DNA of 64,000 bases, taken from positions 62,001 to 126,000 of the forward strand of contig JAUCBJ010008799.1 in NCBI GenBank assembly GCA_032718475.1, written 5' to 3'. Of the stretch, positions 63,391-64,000 are shown in pieces. This DNA comes from Nemertoderma westbladi (Eukaryota; Xenacoelomorpha; Nemertodermatida; Nemertodermatidae). The translations under genes were made by a program, and so were the position numbers. Each line of letters begins with the position of its first letter. Positions within the stretch are counted from its first letter, which is position 1. The notes below the pieces were generated by a model, which saw only the letters and a list, made by a program, of their open reading frames with translations, ran no database searches and was not told the DNA's origin.

Positions 63391-64000
63391 CCCAAGAGTT
63401 GCTGCGCAATCACCATTTTTTGAGATTCGCATATTTGTTTAAATTCCGCGCCATGCTTAGATTTTTTAGCTATTGGAGCATTGTATGGCGATTTCGGTGC
63501 TGGTCGACGAAAAACAACATCGCTCTCATCTCTCCAAATTTTGGAGCAACTACAGAACCGTACTTTTGTGTCCTTCGCTCTATTTCACCAGTCATTTCGA
63601 AAAGTTTATCACTTATCACTATTGAGAGATCGAATTTATCGTCACTTTCTTCGCGGCCTCCCTCACCGACCCCTGTCGCGTTGGGTGAACAACTGTATGT
63701 CTGTGCGTCCTGCTTTGTTGCGTAATTCAGAAAAATGTAGGTTCATTGAATAATTTCAGGTGTAATGTTCTGTTACCCTGTGTTTTTCTGAGCTTATCAG
63801 TATTTTGAATAACTATATTCAGTAACTATACCGATTCTGAAATAGTAAATAATTTTCGCTACAGTGTTGCAGCCGACATGTTAATTGAAAGATACAATGT
63901 TTAATAACAGTCTCTAATATTTATTTATAATAATTTAATTTAATAATATTCAGTATGCTGAATTCAGCATACAGCTACCGGTACTATACCGGACGCAATT
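63391..64000. other. No gene recognised to the window end
   Basis: A GC-richer stretch at 63400-63730 keeps two overlapping open frames of about 90-108 codons on the plus strand. No motif is recognisable, so I make no call. The rest is AT-rich. Confidence 0.35.

Noticed and set aside
63245-63753. Frames of 65-108 codons near the window end
   Set aside because: Several overlapping frames, no recognisable motif, and the flank of a LINE; no call made.

Overview
The window is animal nuclear DNA, most likely from an aquatic invertebrate. It is AT-rich and packed with transposable elements, with spliced host genes and no bacterial-style operons. The species cannot be named from sequence alone. I see one host gene family: two same-strand (minus) ABCC/MRP4-like multidrug transporter paralogs.

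Host genes. Each paralog has a 61-codon first exon (N-terminal lasso) followed by one very large exon holding the rest of the transporter (TMD1-NBD1-TMD2-NBD2). Copy 2 (exon 1 at 40818-41000, exon 2 at 29393-33013) is open throughout and predicts 1267 aa. Copy 1 (exon 1 at 9520-9702, exon 2 at 4539-8168) is a pseudogene with a 1-bp deletion, an 11-bp deletion and a TGA in the NBD2 Walker A. The exon-1 regions and about 350 bp of 5' flank are duplicated between the copies.

Layout. 1-2108: decayed BEL/Pao gag-protease-pol start (minus). 2890-3800: tandem repeats. 4139-9702: ABCC copy 1. 9703-29390: intergenic, with a foldback palindrome (10.8 kb); an old LINE (13.0-20.65 kb) split by a transposase-like gene (14.06-15.5 kb) and a restriction-like-endonuclease LINE (16.26-18.9 kb); minisatellites; tRNA-like sequences; C29 tracts; and a 696-bp MITE. 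29393-41000: ABCC copy 2, whose 7.8-kb intron holds BEL and LINE remnants, a ~160-bp satellite and a pogo-like transposon. 41154-52771: a complete 11.6-kb LTR element inserted 153 bp upstream of the copy 2 start codon, with identical-length LTRs and a perfect 5-bp target duplication. 53139-55670: a 5'-truncated LINE with a 14-bp target duplication. 56703-62899: an apparently intact Tx1/L1-like LINE with ORF1 and ORF2.

Most unusual system. The 11.6-kb LTR element encodes BEL/Pao-type Gag and aspartic protease but no reverse transcriptase or integrase. In the position where many retroelements carry env, it has an 851-codon gene that fuses a DEDDy 3'-5' exonuclease-like domain (WRN/EXD/RNase D type) to a coiled coil and three CCHC zinc knuckles. 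That gene is open and its LTRs are nearly identical, so the element looks young. It presumably depends on RT supplied by another element.
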